Of a stretch of DNA of 64,000 bases, positions 38,245-47,316 are shown one piece after another. The notes below the pieces were generated by a model. That model did not search any database. It worked only from the letters and a program-made list of their open reading frames with translations, and was not told the DNA's origin. The stretch is from Lederbergia citrea (GTDB taxonomy: Bacteria > Bacillota > Bacilli > Bacillales > Bacillaceae_C): NCBI RefSeq assembly GCF_018343525.1, contig NZ_JAGYPH010000001.1, positions 248,001-312,000 of the forward strand, written 5' to 3'. The translations under genes and the position numbers were made by a program. How positions within the stretch are numbered: position 1 is the stretch's first letter; each line of letters opens with the position of its first letter.

Positions 38245-39597
38245 ATGAATATAAAACGACTAGGCAAAATCGCAAGCGTACTTTTTTTATGTATCGTGTT
38301 CCTTTTCGGTTTCTCTCAATTAGGCGTACTTGCTTTTAATACATTCTTGCAGCCTTCCGAGCGTCTGACTGACAACACTAAAGTAGCAGGCGTAAATTTG
38401 TCGGGATTGACGGGAATTGAAGCGGAACGGGTCCTTGGAGAAAAGCTAGAAGCGTGGAAAGCTGGAGCTCGTCTTTCTGTACAGCTAGTAGAAAAGAGTC
38501 AATTGCTTGATTTGGCACAGCTATCGATCGATATTCCCGAAAGTATTCATCTAGCCCAGAGCTCTTCAAACAGTCCACTAATAATAAATATGTCAGATAA
38601 GACAATGGGTGAATGGCTATTAGCTGTATTTCCCGAAGTGAAAGAAGAGATGGTGAATCTTGAAGCGCTAAAGGCCGAGTTGGTCAGTAATATTGATTTA
38701 TCCGAGCCTACAATACATACAATTAATCTGCTAGATTATGTAAACGATGCTTTTCCTGAAGATATCACAGTAGCGGAAGTGAGAAAGACGGAAATTCCGC
38801 CGACAACAGGGATTGCCGAATTTATCGAAGCTTTTCATGAAATTGAAATAAAGGGCCATTCCCAAGTTTCTTTACTGGGAATTTTAGATGATAAAGGAAG
38901 TTTGGCTGTAAATTCAGATGAGTTAAGCGTGATTGCCTCTTTATTATATGAACTTATTTTTCAAACTAATTTCGCCGTGATAGAACGGAATCTAAGCAGA
39001 GAGTTACCCCAAGATGGAGAGATCGGCTTGGAAGCAAAGGTAGACAAAGAGTCGAACATGGACTTTATATTCACCAACCCAAATGAGAATGCGTATAAAC
39101 TTCATTTTCTTACAGAGCAAAATGGCATACAAGCTGTTTTGAAAGGGGCACCGTTTTCATTTCAATATCGACTTGCTTTGGAGGATGCACAAAAACTTTC
39201 TCCCAAAACGATTTTACAATATAGTCCGGAAGTTGCTGACTCGGCAGTTAATCTGATTGAACCAGGAGAAAAAGGGGCATTAATCCGTTCAAACAGAGAG
39301 CATTATGATAAATCAGGTAATCAACTTGAGATCGAAAGGATTGCTGAAGACTATTATCCTCCCGTCCATCGTGTAGAAATGCGCAGCTTAAAAAGGGCCG
39401 AAAGCAGTGAAGGTGGAAACGGATTGGGCGAGGAATCAACAAACTTTGACGATGAGGATTCACTTATCATAGAAGAAACTAATCAAATCGGTAATGAAGA
39501 AGAAACGGATATCGGGAGCAATTTAGATAAAACGGATTCCCTTGAATCAGATGATCCAACGAATATTTGGACCGATCCTGGAGAAATCATTAAATGA
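38245..39597 (+). CDS. VanW/YoaR-like envelope protein with G5-type tail, pilus operon
   Basis: The 450-residue protein has an N-terminal signal-anchor (SVLFLCIVFLFGFSQLGVLAF). Next comes a YoaR-like putative peptidoglycan-binding segment (VAGVNLSGLTGIEAERVLGE) and a weak VanW-like region (TNFAVIERNLSRELP... FIFTNPNENAYKL). A G5-like stretch (RIAEDYYPPVHRVEMRS) and an acidic, probably disordered end follow. It should be exported and face the cell wall. I chose ATG at 38245 with AAGGTGG upstream. It lies 18 bases before pilB. A wall-facing partner for a pilus that must cross peptidoglycan is a reasonable inference, but no function is established. Confidence 0.72.
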   Translation: MNIKRLGKIASVLFLCIVFLFGFSQLGVLAFNTFLQPSERLTDNTKVAGVNLSGLTGIEAERVLGEKLEAWKAGARLSVQLVEKSQLLDLAQLSIDIPESIHLAQSSSNSPLIINMSDKTMGEWLLAVFPEVKEEMVNLEALKAELVSNIDLSEPTIHTINLLDYVNDAFPEDITVAEVRKTEIPPTTGIAEFIEAFHEIEIKGHSQVSLLGILDDKGSLAVNSDELSVIASLLYELIFQTNFAVIERNLSRELPQDGEIGLEAKVDKESNMDFIFTNPNENAYKLHFLTEQNGIQAVLKGAPFSFQYRLALEDAQKLSPKTILQYSPEVADSAVNLIEPGEKGALIRSNREHYDKSGNQLEIERIAEDYYPPVHRVEMRSLKRAESSEGGNGLGEESTNFDDEDSLIIEETNQIGNEEETDIGSNLDKTDSLESDDPTNIWTDPGEIIK

Positions 39598-39615
39598 GAA
39601 ACGCGGTGACTGGCA

Positions 39616-41280
39616 ATGCATAAAACAAGAAAGCGCCTTGGGAATTTGCTTGTTGAAGCAGGTATGCTGACGGATGGACAGTTAGAGGCAGCATTAAAGG
39701 AAAAGAGTGAACATCAAAAGCTTGGTGATGTCTTATTACAAAAGGGATATATTACTGAGCAACAGCTCATAGAAGTATTGGAATTTCAGCTCGGCATCCC
39801 GCACGTAACTCTTTATCAGTATCCTTTTGATACGAGCCTTTTCTCTTTATTCTCTAAAGAAACAGCTAAGCGAAATTTAATGATGCCATTAAAAAAGGAA
39901 GCAGACAAATTATTTGTAGCGATGGCAGATCCAATGGACTACTATACGATCGAGGATTTGCGGCTCTCAACAGGATTTCAAATTGAAACAGCCATTGCTA
40001 CAAAGGATGATATTTTAAGGGCGATTAATAAGTATTACGATTTAGATGACAGTTTTGGTGATATGAGAGATGGACTTGTTGAAGCACCGTTACCTGTTGA
40101 AGAGGAAGAAATAACGGATCAAACATCTCCAATCGTCAAGCTTGTCAATCAAATAATCGGAAATGCGATTTCACAGCGTGCAAGTGATATTCATATGGAT
40201 CCTCACGAAACAAAGATTGCTGTTCGTTACCGGATAGACGGAGTTTTACGGACTGAACGGATCTTGCCGAAGCATATGCAGAGCATGCTCGCTGCCCGAA
40301 TAAAAATTATGGCTAATTTAGATATTACGGAACATCGTGTACCACAGGATGGACGCATTAAAACAAATGTGGAATTCCGCCACGTAGATCTCCGGGTATC
40401 AACATTGCCAACTGTTTTTGGTGAAAAAATCGTCCTTAGAGTATTAGACTTGAGCAGTTCATTAAATGATTTGACTCAGTTAGGCTTCAACAAACTTAAT
40501 TTGAAACGATTTTTATCGATGATTGAAAGACCGCTAGGCATCGTACTCATTACAGGTCCGACAGGTTCCGGAAAATCTTCGACTCTCTATGCTGCTCTTA
40601 ATCGGCTTAATGATGAGCAGGTGAACATTATTACGGTTGAAGATCCAGTCGAGTACCAACTTGAAGGAATTAATCAAATTCAGATTAACCCACAAATCGG
40701 GCTTTCGTTTGCGGCAGGATTGCGCTCCATTTTACGTCAGGACCCAAACATCATTATGGTTGGGGAAATCCGTGACAAAGAAACGGTAGAAATTGCGATT
40801 AGGGCTTCCTTAACAGGGCATCTTGTCTTATCTACGATTCATACGAATGATTCGCTAAGTACGGTGACAAGGTTGCTCGATATGGGGGTAGAACCATTTC
40901 TTGTTGCTTCTTCCATAAGTGGCATCGTAGCCCAACGACTCGTTAGAAAAGTATGTAGGGATTGCTCAGAAGAACTAGAGCCGACGAAAAGTGAAATCGA
41001 TATTTTTGCCAAAAGAGGAATGAAAATTGATCGGGTAGTACGTGGTAGGGGCTGTGCCTCATGTAATATGACAGGATACAAAGGCAGGATGGCCATTCAT
41101 GAAGTGCTTGTCGTTAATGATGAGATGCGCAAGGTGATTATGAATAATGAGCCGTTTTCTAAATTAAGAGAACTTGCCTATAAAAATAAAACAATATTCT
41201 TAATTGACGATGGTCTTTTAAAAGTAAAACAAGGGATCACAACTACGGAAGAAGTATTACGGGTCACGATTACAGAGTAG
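39616..41280 (+). CDS. pilB: Type IV pilus assembly ATPase PilB
   Basis: Hexameric motor that powers pilus extension. The 554-residue GspE/PilB protein has the N-terminal domain (RLGNLLVEAGMLTDGQLE... PHVTLYQYPFD), Walker A GPTGSGKSS, the Asp box and Walker B region IIMVGEIRDKETVEIA, the His box, and the zinc-binding cysteines CRDC and CASC. It is longer than ComGA of B. subtilis because the N-terminal domain is present. The ribosome binding site is weak. First core pilus gene of the operon. Confidence 0.92.
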   Translation: MHKTRKRLGNLLVEAGMLTDGQLEAALKEKSEHQKLGDVLLQKGYITEQQLIEVLEFQLGIPHVTLYQYPFDTSLFSLFSKETAKRNLMMPLKKEADKLFVAMADPMDYYTIEDLRLSTGFQIETAIATKDDILRAINKYYDLDDSFGDMRDGLVEAPLPVEEEEITDQTSPIVKLVNQIIGNAISQRASDIHMDPHETKIAVRYRIDGVLRTERILPKHMQSMLAARIKIMANLDITEHRVPQDGRIKTNVEFRHVDLRVSTLPTVFGEKIVLRVLDLSSSLNDLTQLGFNKLNLKRFLSMIERPLGIVLITGPTGSGKSSTLYAALNRLNDEQVNIITVEDPVEYQLEGINQIQINPQIGLSFAAGLRSILRQDPNIIMVGEIRDKETVEIAIRASLTGHLVLSTIHTNDSLSTVTRLLDMGVEPFLVASSISGIVAQRLVRKVCRDCSEELEPTKSEIDIFAKRGMKIDRVVRGRGCASCNMTGYKGRMAIHEVLVVNDEMRKVIMNNEPFSKLRELAYKNKTIFLIDDGLLKVKQGITTTEEVLRVTITE

Positions 41281-41291
41281 GTGGTGGACAG

Positions 41292-42332
41292 ATGAAACGA
41301 GAAGCGGAATATTTATTGAAGGCAGCTTTTGAGCTAGGTGCTTCAGATCTTCATTTGACAGTTGGCTCCCCGCCTGTAATGAGGATTAATGGCGTACTAA
41401 AAAGATACGGAAAAGAGCCACTCCTACCGGCAGATACAGAAAGTATTTCAAAGGCATTAATCCCTGCTGACTTATGGGATTATGCCAAAAAAACTGGTGA
41501 ATTAGACTTCTCTTATGGCATTCCAGGCGTATCGCGGTTTAGAATCAATGCTTATCATCAGCGAGGATGCATGTCTTTAGCTGTTCGAGTGATCCCAACA
41601 TTAATACCAACTCTTGATGATTTAAAATTGCCCTATGTATTAAAAAAAATTGCTGAAAAACCGCAGGGGCTTGTCCTAGTGACCGGTCCTACAGGTAGCG
41701 GAAAATCTACGACTCTCGCAGCAATGATTGATTTTATGAACCGGACGATGAGTAAGCATGTGATCACACTGGAAGATCCAATTGAATATTTGCATAAGCA
41801 TGGACTCTCGCTGATTGATCAAAGAGAAGTTGGTACCGATACACATAGCTTTGCAAATGGATTAAGAAGTGCACTAAGACAAGATCCTGATGTCATCCTA
41901 GTAGGCGAGATGAGAGATCTTGAAACGATTCAGACAGCCATTACAGCGGCTGAAACAGGACATCTTGTGCTTGCAACTCTTCATACATCAAGCGCGCCGT
42001 CAACGATTGATCGAATTATTGACGTATTCCCGGTGGGACAGCAGTCACAAATTAGAATCCAATTGTCTTCTGTTTTAACAGCGATAATTTCCCAAAGACT
42101 TTTTCCATCACCTGACAGAAAAGAAAGACGGGCAGCGCTGGAAGTATTAATCAATAATCCTGCGATCGCTAATTTGATTCGCAGTGAAAAAGTCCACCAA
42201 ATCCCGAACGTCATACAAACATCACGTAGCGAGGGAATGCAACTTTTAGAAACGAGCGTGAAAGAATTACTGGATGCGGGGCTAATTTCCTCCGACTTAG
42301 CAATGCTTTATTTAAAAGGAGTCGATTCGTAA
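41292..42332 (+). CDS. pilT: Type IV pilus retraction ATPase PilT
   Basis: Motor for pilus disassembly, the basis of twitching and DNA pulling. The 346-residue protein has ASDLHLTVGSPPVMRINGVL at its start, Walker A GPTGSGKSTTL, VGEMRDLETIQTAITAAETGHLVLATLHT and a C-terminal region with NPAIANLIRSEKVHQI, all typical of PilT rather than PilB. It overlaps pilC by one base. B. subtilis has no PilT, so its presence points to a retractable pilus. Confidence 0.93.
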   Translation: MKREAEYLLKAAFELGASDLHLTVGSPPVMRINGVLKRYGKEPLLPADTESISKALIPADLWDYAKKTGELDFSYGIPGVSRFRINAYHQRGCMSLAVRVIPTLIPTLDDLKLPYVLKKIAEKPQGLVLVTGPTGSGKSTTLAAMIDFMNRTMSKHVITLEDPIEYLHKHGLSLIDQREVGTDTHSFANGLRSALRQDPDVILVGEMRDLETIQTAITAAETGHLVLATLHTSSAPSTIDRIIDVFPVGQQSQIRIQLSSVLTAIISQRLFPSPDRKERRAALEVLINNPAIANLIRSEKVHQIPNVIQTSRSEGMQLLETSVKELLDAGLISSDLAMLYLKGVDS

Positions 42333-43546
42333 TGGCTCGCTATAAATATTCAGGTCGCGACCGCAGTGGATTGAAAAACGGGACCATTCATTCCAGCTCA
42401 CGGCGGGAGGCAATGCTGAAGCTTCGAAATGAGGGAATAAGGGTAATAGACATTGAAGAGACACCTGAAACCTTGTTGACAAAAGATGTATCAATTGGAA
42501 ATCCTGTTAAGCTTCAGCATCTTGTTATTTTTCTTCGCCAATTTTCAACATTGCTTAAAGCGGGTGTAACAGTCGTCGATTCGACCCGGATTCTGGCAGC
42601 TCAAACAGATAGTAAACCCCTGGCAAAAGCTTTGCAGACTGTAGAGCAGGAACTAAGAGAAGGACGCCCTCTCTCAGAAGCGCTGTCCAAGCACGGGAAA
42701 ATTTTTGAACCGTTTTTTATTAATATGATTAGAGCGGGTGAGCTTTCCGGAACGATGGAACAAACGCTTGAGCGGATTGGGGAGCATTATGAGAAGCAGC
42801 ATCATACGAAGCAAAAGGTGGTGTCTGCGCTAGCATATCCGCTCGTCGTAAGTTTTATTGCAATTGGTGTCGTTATTTTCTTGCTTGTAGGCGTCGTTCC
42901 AACCTTCGTTTCGATGTTCGAAGACTTTGGCGGCGAACTCCCGGCGATTACAAAATTTGTACTAGATGCGAGCGGGTTTATGCAGAACTATTGGTATTTG
43001 ATTATATTATTCGTACTATTAGTTATCATCGGAATTGTCCTGTTGAATCGTAATAAGGAGTCAAAATATTATCTTGATTATGGATTGCTTCGGATGCCGC
43101 TCTTTGGCTCCATTATGCAAAAAGCTGTATTGGCACGGATGACCCGGACATTAAGCTCGATGTTTTCGAGCTCTGTGCCAATCTTGCAGGCACTCGCCAT
43201 GGTTGAAAGGATCATTGAAAATGAAGTCATTGCTAGAGTCATAAAGGATTCGCGCCTTGCCCTTGAACGTGGCAGCTCGATGACAGAGCCAATGAAAAAA
43301 CATTGGGCTTTTCCCCCGCTCGTATCTCAAATGATCGCGATTGGAGAAGAAACAGGCTCACTGGATGCAATGCTCGATAAAGTGGCCGATTTTTACGAAA
43401 AAGAAGTCGATGCTGCAACAGATCGACTCAAATCCTTAATAGAGCCGCTCATGATCGTCATTTTGGCCGGTCTAGTAGGTCTTATCGTCACCGCAATCAT
43501 GGTGCCGATGTTTGATATCTTTAATAATATCCAAAACTATCAATAA
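42332..43546 (+). CDS. pilC: Type IV pilus inner-membrane platform protein PilC
   Basis: The 404-residue GspF/PilC protein forms the membrane platform on which the PilB and PilT motors work. It has two repeated GspF domains (FLRQFSTLLKAGVTVVD... and MTRTLSSMFSSSVPILQAL...) and three membrane helices (LVVSFIAIGVVIFLLVGVV, YLIILFVLLVIIGIVLL, and MIVILAGLVGLIVTAIMVPM at the C-terminus). The start overlaps the pilT stop (TAATGG). Confidence 0.94.
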   Translation: MARYKYSGRDRSGLKNGTIHSSSRREAMLKLRNEGIRVIDIEETPETLLTKDVSIGNPVKLQHLVIFLRQFSTLLKAGVTVVDSTRILAAQTDSKPLAKALQTVEQELREGRPLSEALSKHGKIFEPFFINMIRAGELSGTMEQTLERIGEHYEKQHHTKQKVVSALAYPLVVSFIAIGVVIFLLVGVVPTFVSMFEDFGGELPAITKFVLDASGFMQNYWYLIILFVLLVIIGIVLLNRNKESKYYLDYGLLRMPLFGSIMQKAVLARMTRTLSSMFSSSVPILQALAMVERIIENEVIARVIKDSRLALERGSSMTEPMKKHWAFPPLVSQMIAIGEETGSLDAMLDKVADFYEKEVDAATDRLKSLIEPLMIVILAGLVGLIVTAIMVPMFDIFNNIQNYQ

Positions 43547-43647
43547 AGTATAAAAAAGGAAATTTCTTCTATCATTCTACAAATTTTGCGATATAATCAA
43601 GATAGATACAATTTTTGATAGTACAAAATACCTAAGGAGGTAAGACT

Positions 43648-44085
43648 ATGTTAAATAAAATTGGACAAAGACTTAAAAATGAAAAAGGCTTGACACTCAT
43701 TGAATTGCTTGCTGTTGTGGTTATCTTAGGAATCATCGCCGCGATTGCGATTCCGAGTATTGGGGGATTAATCAATAACTCGAAGAAGGATGCGCATATT
43801 TCGAATGCGAAAATGATGGTGGAAAGTGCACGTATGGCGGTTGCGTCAGAAGCTGTAACATTTACTTCAGGCACAGGCTCAATAAAGTATGAAGACTTGG
43901 TTAAAGGTGGTTATCTTGAAGAAATCAAACCACCAACTGGAACGAATTATAACGGTAGTACAGTTACTATAACGAAAGATGCTAATGGTAATTTGTCTTA
44001 CAAGGTAACAATGGCAGGAGCGGGGGTTCCGACTTTCGGACCTATAGATCCTACTACACTTAAAAGATCAGATATTACGCTTTAA
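43648..44085 (+). CDS. pilA: Type IV pilin (PilA-like prepilin)
   Basis: Major pilus subunit. The 145-residue prepilin has a basic 14-residue leader ending in KG, then LTLIELLAVVVILGIIAAIA with the conserved glutamate at +5. The prepilin peptidase cuts after the glycine. The +1 residue is leucine rather than phenylalanine. The mature part is a small globular domain with no cysteine pair. CCTAAGGAGG precedes ATG. The 101-base gap after pilC is the largest inside the operon and may hold an extra promoter. It is the only pilin gene in the operon, with no minor pilins seen. Confidence 0.93.
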   Translation: MLNKIGQRLKNEKGLTLIELLAVVVILGIIAAIAIPSIGGLINNSKKDAHISNAKMMVESARMAVASEAVTFTSGTGSIKYEDLVKGGYLEEIKPPTGTNYNGSTVTITKDANGNLSYKVTMAGAGVPTFGPIDPTTLKRSDITL

Positions 44086-44094
44086 TTATTTGAT

Positions 44095-44835
44095 ATGCCT
44101 TATATAATCTTCCTCTACGCCCTCCTCCTCGGCTCATTTTACAATGTCGTCGGACTGAGGGTTCCGTTGAAACAGTCGATTGTAAAGCCAAGGTCTTCGT
44201 GTCCTGGTTGCAAAAACACGCTTGGGACCCGTGAATTGGTCCCAGTTTTTTCTTATCTTTTTCTCAAAGGGAAATGCCGCCATTGTAATCAGCGCATTTC
44301 TCCTCTATATCCAATCATGGAACTTTCTAATGGATTATTATTTGTGTTTGCATACATAAAGCTTGGATGGAGCGTTGAGCTCATTATTGCTTGGCTCCTC
44401 ATATCTCTATTTGTCATTATTTTTGTATCGGACGTAACATATATGCTCATTCCTGATAAAGTGCTGCTTGTCTTTACAGGCATTTTCCTTGCTGCTCGAG
44501 TCATATACCCGCTTACGCCTTGGTGGGATTCGCTTGCTGGAGCTACCGTTGGATTTTCGCTATTGCTACTTATCGCCATTGTCAGTAAAGGCGGCATGGG
44601 CGGCGGGGATATTAAACTGTTTGCGGTGCTTGGACTTGTTCTTGGTACAAAGCTGATATTGCTGTCCTTTTTCGCTGCTACATTACTTGGTGCGGTAACC
44701 GGGGTCATCGGGTTGGCAGTTGGGGTTTTTAAAAAAAGTAATCCGATTCCATTTGGGCCATATATCGGATTAGGGACGCTAATTGTTTACTTTTATCATC
44801 ACGAGATAATGAATTGGTATTTTTCATTTTTCTAA
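44095..44835 (+). CDS. pilD: Prepilin peptidase (leader peptidase and methyltransferase) PilD/ComC
   Basis: Aspartyl membrane protease that cleaves and N-methylates prepilins. The 246-residue protein has the N-terminal CPGC...CRHC cysteine tetrad of the methyltransferase domain, then multiple helices. The two catalytic aspartates lie in VSDVTYMLIPDK and GGMGGGDIKLF. In B. subtilis this position holds comC, the peptidase for competence pilins, so this gene may serve both systems. Only nine bases separate it from pilA and no ribosome binding site is evident, which suggests translational coupling. Confidence 0.93.
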   Translation: MPYIIFLYALLLGSFYNVVGLRVPLKQSIVKPRSSCPGCKNTLGTRELVPVFSYLFLKGKCRHCNQRISPLYPIMELSNGLLFVFAYIKLGWSVELIIAWLLISLFVIIFVSDVTYMLIPDKVLLVFTGIFLAARVIYPLTPWWDSLAGATVGFSLLLLIAIVSKGGMGGGDIKLFAVLGLVLGTKLILLSFFAATLLGAVTGVIGLAVGVFKKSNPIPFGPYIGLGTLIVYFYHHEIMNWYFSFF

Positions 44836-44868
44836 ACGGAAGAGGATGTTCAAAAAGGAGTTTTCAAG

Positions 44869-45840
44869 ATGGCTTTACAACTGTTCAAACGAACAAAAAA
44901 AACGGTGAATATCATGTTTAGCGATCAGGCAATCCGCTTAATTGAAGCAACGGTGGAAGAACAGCCGAAAATCCTTCGTTGGGCAGAACATCCAATCGGA
45001 AGGAATATTATTAATGAGGGGAAAATCATAGATGCTCAGACTCTCCGCATAATAATGGAAGAATGCGTGGATAATTGGCGGATAAAAAGGCGCCATGTCC
45101 AATTTTTAGTACCTGATCCCTATATCGTCATTAGACCGATTTCCATTCCTGGTGATGTGCGAGATGACGAAATGAAAGGACATATCTTTCTTGAAATTGG
45201 TTCAAGCATTCATCTGCCATTTGAAGATCCAGTCTTTGATGTGACAGTACTCCAAGAAACAGCATCAGAAAAGGAAGTCCTGCTTGTGGCTGCTCCGCAA
45301 GAAGTAGTAAAGGCATATGTAGACTTGCTCGAAGATGTTAAGCTAAAGCCAACAGTCGCCGATATATCCCCACTTTCTTTATATCGTATTTACCAATATT
45401 CTGGAATGTCGACTGGCAATGATCACATTATGCTGCTTCACATGGATGAAGATTTACTTACTATCTCAATTTTTCATAACCATGTCCCTATCTTCATCAA
45501 GCCTTTGCCGATGAACCGAGAGCCTATAGCCATTTCGATGAATGTACTTGAGGAACAAGAAGACAAACCACATTTCTATTTAGAAGACGTATTCCTTGAA
45601 ATTGAAAAAATCATGGATTTTTACATATATTCGCTGAACCAAGGCAACGCTCAAGTAGAGCGCATTTTTCTAAGTGGTGGCCATCCACAGCTTAAAAATA
45701 TAAAGGAAATGCTCGCCGAGTACTTGTCATTTTCTATTGAACAGCTTTCAGGAGAGTATTGCCTGTCGTCAACAGGAGAAGTAGTGCCACTTAGCTGTCT
45801 CCCTTGTATTGGCCTAGCTTTGAAAGAGGTGACTCCTTAA
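44869..45840 (+). CDS. pilM: Type IV pilus actin-like assembly protein PilM
   Basis: The 323-residue protein fits PilM: an actin/FtsA-like ATPase of the cytoplasmic side that binds the N-terminus of PilN. Visible landmarks are VNIMFSDQAIRLIEA, EMKGHIFLEIGSSIHLPFEDPVFDVTVL, LLVAAPQEVVKAYVDLLE, and ERIFLSGGHPQLKNIKEML for the phosphate-binding loop near the C-terminus. Its stop directly abuts the pilN start. Confidence 0.85.
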   Translation: MALQLFKRTKKTVNIMFSDQAIRLIEATVEEQPKILRWAEHPIGRNIINEGKIIDAQTLRIIMEECVDNWRIKRRHVQFLVPDPYIVIRPISIPGDVRDDEMKGHIFLEIGSSIHLPFEDPVFDVTVLQETASEKEVLLVAAPQEVVKAYVDLLEDVKLKPTVADISPLSLYRIYQYSGMSTGNDHIMLLHMDEDLLTISIFHNHVPIFIKPLPMNREPIAISMNVLEEQEDKPHFYLEDVFLEIEKIMDFYIYSLNQGNAQVERIFLSGGHPQLKNIKEMLAEYLSFSIEQLSGEYCLSSTGEVVPLSCLPCIGLALKEVTP

Positions 45841-46467
45841 ATGCTTGTCGATATAAACCTCTTGCAAGTAAAGGAAAAGCGGCAACGTCCGCTTTTAATT
45901 GTCCTGTTATGTATTGCCCTTCTTTTTGTCATATTTACAGTCTTACTATTAATAAACGTTCAAAAAGAAAAGAAACACAATTTGGCTTTGACGAATGAGA
46001 TTCAAGAAATAAGTCTACAGGTCGAAGAAAAAGAGAAAATGCTTGATGAGCTTCAATACGGAAGCTCAGCTGCTAGTCTGGAGAGTGCTGTTACATGGGC
46101 GAAGGATGAGCAGCTAGAAACCGTTCCTATTTTAGAGCAATTAATTAAACTATTGCCAGAGCGGGGCTTTTTGAAAGAATATACATACGAAACTCAAAAT
46201 AATATTGTGATGACGGTTCAATTTGATACTAGTAGACAAGCAGCCTATTATTTACACGAATTAACTAATGCAGTTTGGATAACTGAAGCAAGTTTGCAAT
46301 CTATTAAGGTTCCAGAAGAAGCAGAAGAAGTAGTGGTGGCGAATGATACTGATGAGGATGTAGCGTCACTAATTTTACCTAGATACGAAGCGATCTATAA
46401 TCTATCTATTAATAAAGCAAAATTTCAAAGAGAAGAAGACGAGATTCAAACAGGAGGAGACAGTTAA
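45841..46467 (+). CDS. pilN: Type IV pilus alignment protein PilN
   Basis: The 208-residue protein has the short PilN cytoplasmic tail starting MLVDINLLQVKEK (homologues carry an I-N-L-L motif that binds PilM), one membrane helix (LLIVLLCIALLFVIFTVLLLI) and an extracytoplasmic coiled coil plus small domain. Starts at the base after the pilM stop and is followed one base later by pilO. Confidence 0.87.
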   Translation: MLVDINLLQVKEKRQRPLLIVLLCIALLFVIFTVLLLINVQKEKKHNLALTNEIQEISLQVEEKEKMLDELQYGSSAASLESAVTWAKDEQLETVPILEQLIKLLPERGFLKEYTYETQNNIVMTVQFDTSRQAAYYLHELTNAVWITEASLQSIKVPEEAEEVVVANDTDEDVASLILPRYEAIYNLSINKAKFQREEDEIQTGGDS

Positions 46468-46468
46468 T

Positions 46469-47206
46469 ATGGCCTTTCAGCTAAAGAAAAAACAATTGGC
46501 TATTGCCGCCGTAGCGGTCTTTGCTTCCTTCTTTCTTCTCTTTTTGTTATATTATCAATTTTACAAGCCTGCTGCACTTGGAGCTACTTTGAAAGAAAAC
46601 GAGTTGAAAACAGAAAGGCAAATGCTTGAAATCCTTGAAAATAGGATAGAAAATGCCGGAACTGATACGATTATTAGTACAATGGCACTGCAACGAAAGA
46701 TTCCAGTGAAGCCGTTAGCCGATCAATTTGTTCTTGATCTAGACAAGGCTGAAACAATGTCCGGCGTTTTGATCAAAGAAATTGATTTTACAAATGAAGA
46801 AGTAATAAATGAAGAAGAGGAATCTGATCGAATAGAAACCGACGGAACCGAAGAAACAGACCCGTTACACACAAATATGCCAGCTGGATTGGAAAAAATT
46901 TCTGCCGACCTTAAAGTCGAGGCGAAGAATTACTCTGAGTTAAGGGATTTTCTTCAGCAGCTTGAATCAATGGAGAGAATAACTCAAGTAGAAAAAATTT
47001 CAATTAAAGGTCCAAAAGAAGTAACTTTTATTGAGGATACAAGCACAGCGTTTACTTTTGAAACGACCATATCAGCATACTATATGCGGGATCTTGATGA
47101 CTTAGCAGATCAAGTACCGAAAGTAGACGCTCCGACCCCGGCAGACAAGGAAGATCCCTTTGGTGAAATTCCGACTTCAGAAAAATCTGGTGAAAATGGC
47201 GAATGA
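46469..47206 (+). CDS. pilO: Type IV pilus alignment protein PilO-like
   Basis: The 245-residue protein has an N-terminal membrane helix (AIAAVAVFASFFLLFLLYYQFY), a coiled coil, and a C-terminal domain with the PilO-type pattern LKVEAKNYSELRDFLQQLESMERITQVEKISI. PilO pairs with PilN to link PilM to the pilus channel. The assignment rests on topology, that pattern and gene order, as sequence conservation is low. No PilP or PilQ follows, as expected without an outer membrane. A strong terminator ends the operon. Confidence 0.82.
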   Translation: MAFQLKKKQLAIAAVAVFASFFLLFLLYYQFYKPAALGATLKENELKTERQMLEILENRIENAGTDTIISTMALQRKIPVKPLADQFVLDLDKAETMSGVLIKEIDFTNEEVINEEEESDRIETDGTEETDPLHTNMPAGLEKISADLKVEAKNYSELRDFLQQLESMERITQVEKISIKGPKEVTFIEDTSTAFTFETTISAYYMRDLDDLADQVPKVDAPTPADKEDPFGEIPTSEKSGENGE

Positions 47207-47234
47207 TATAAAAAAATTGGCGAAATCCTTTCTG

Positions 47235-47267
47235 GACGAGACGACAAAAGTCTCGTCTTTTTTTTTT
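47235..47267 (+). terminator. Terminator of the pilus operon
   Basis: GACGAGAC (47235-47242) pairs with GTCTCGTC (47250-47257), followed by ten T. Confidence 0.93.
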
Positions 47268-47316
47268 GCTTATATGATAGCATAAAGCAAACTTTATGGG
47301 CGGGAGGCAGGAAAGG

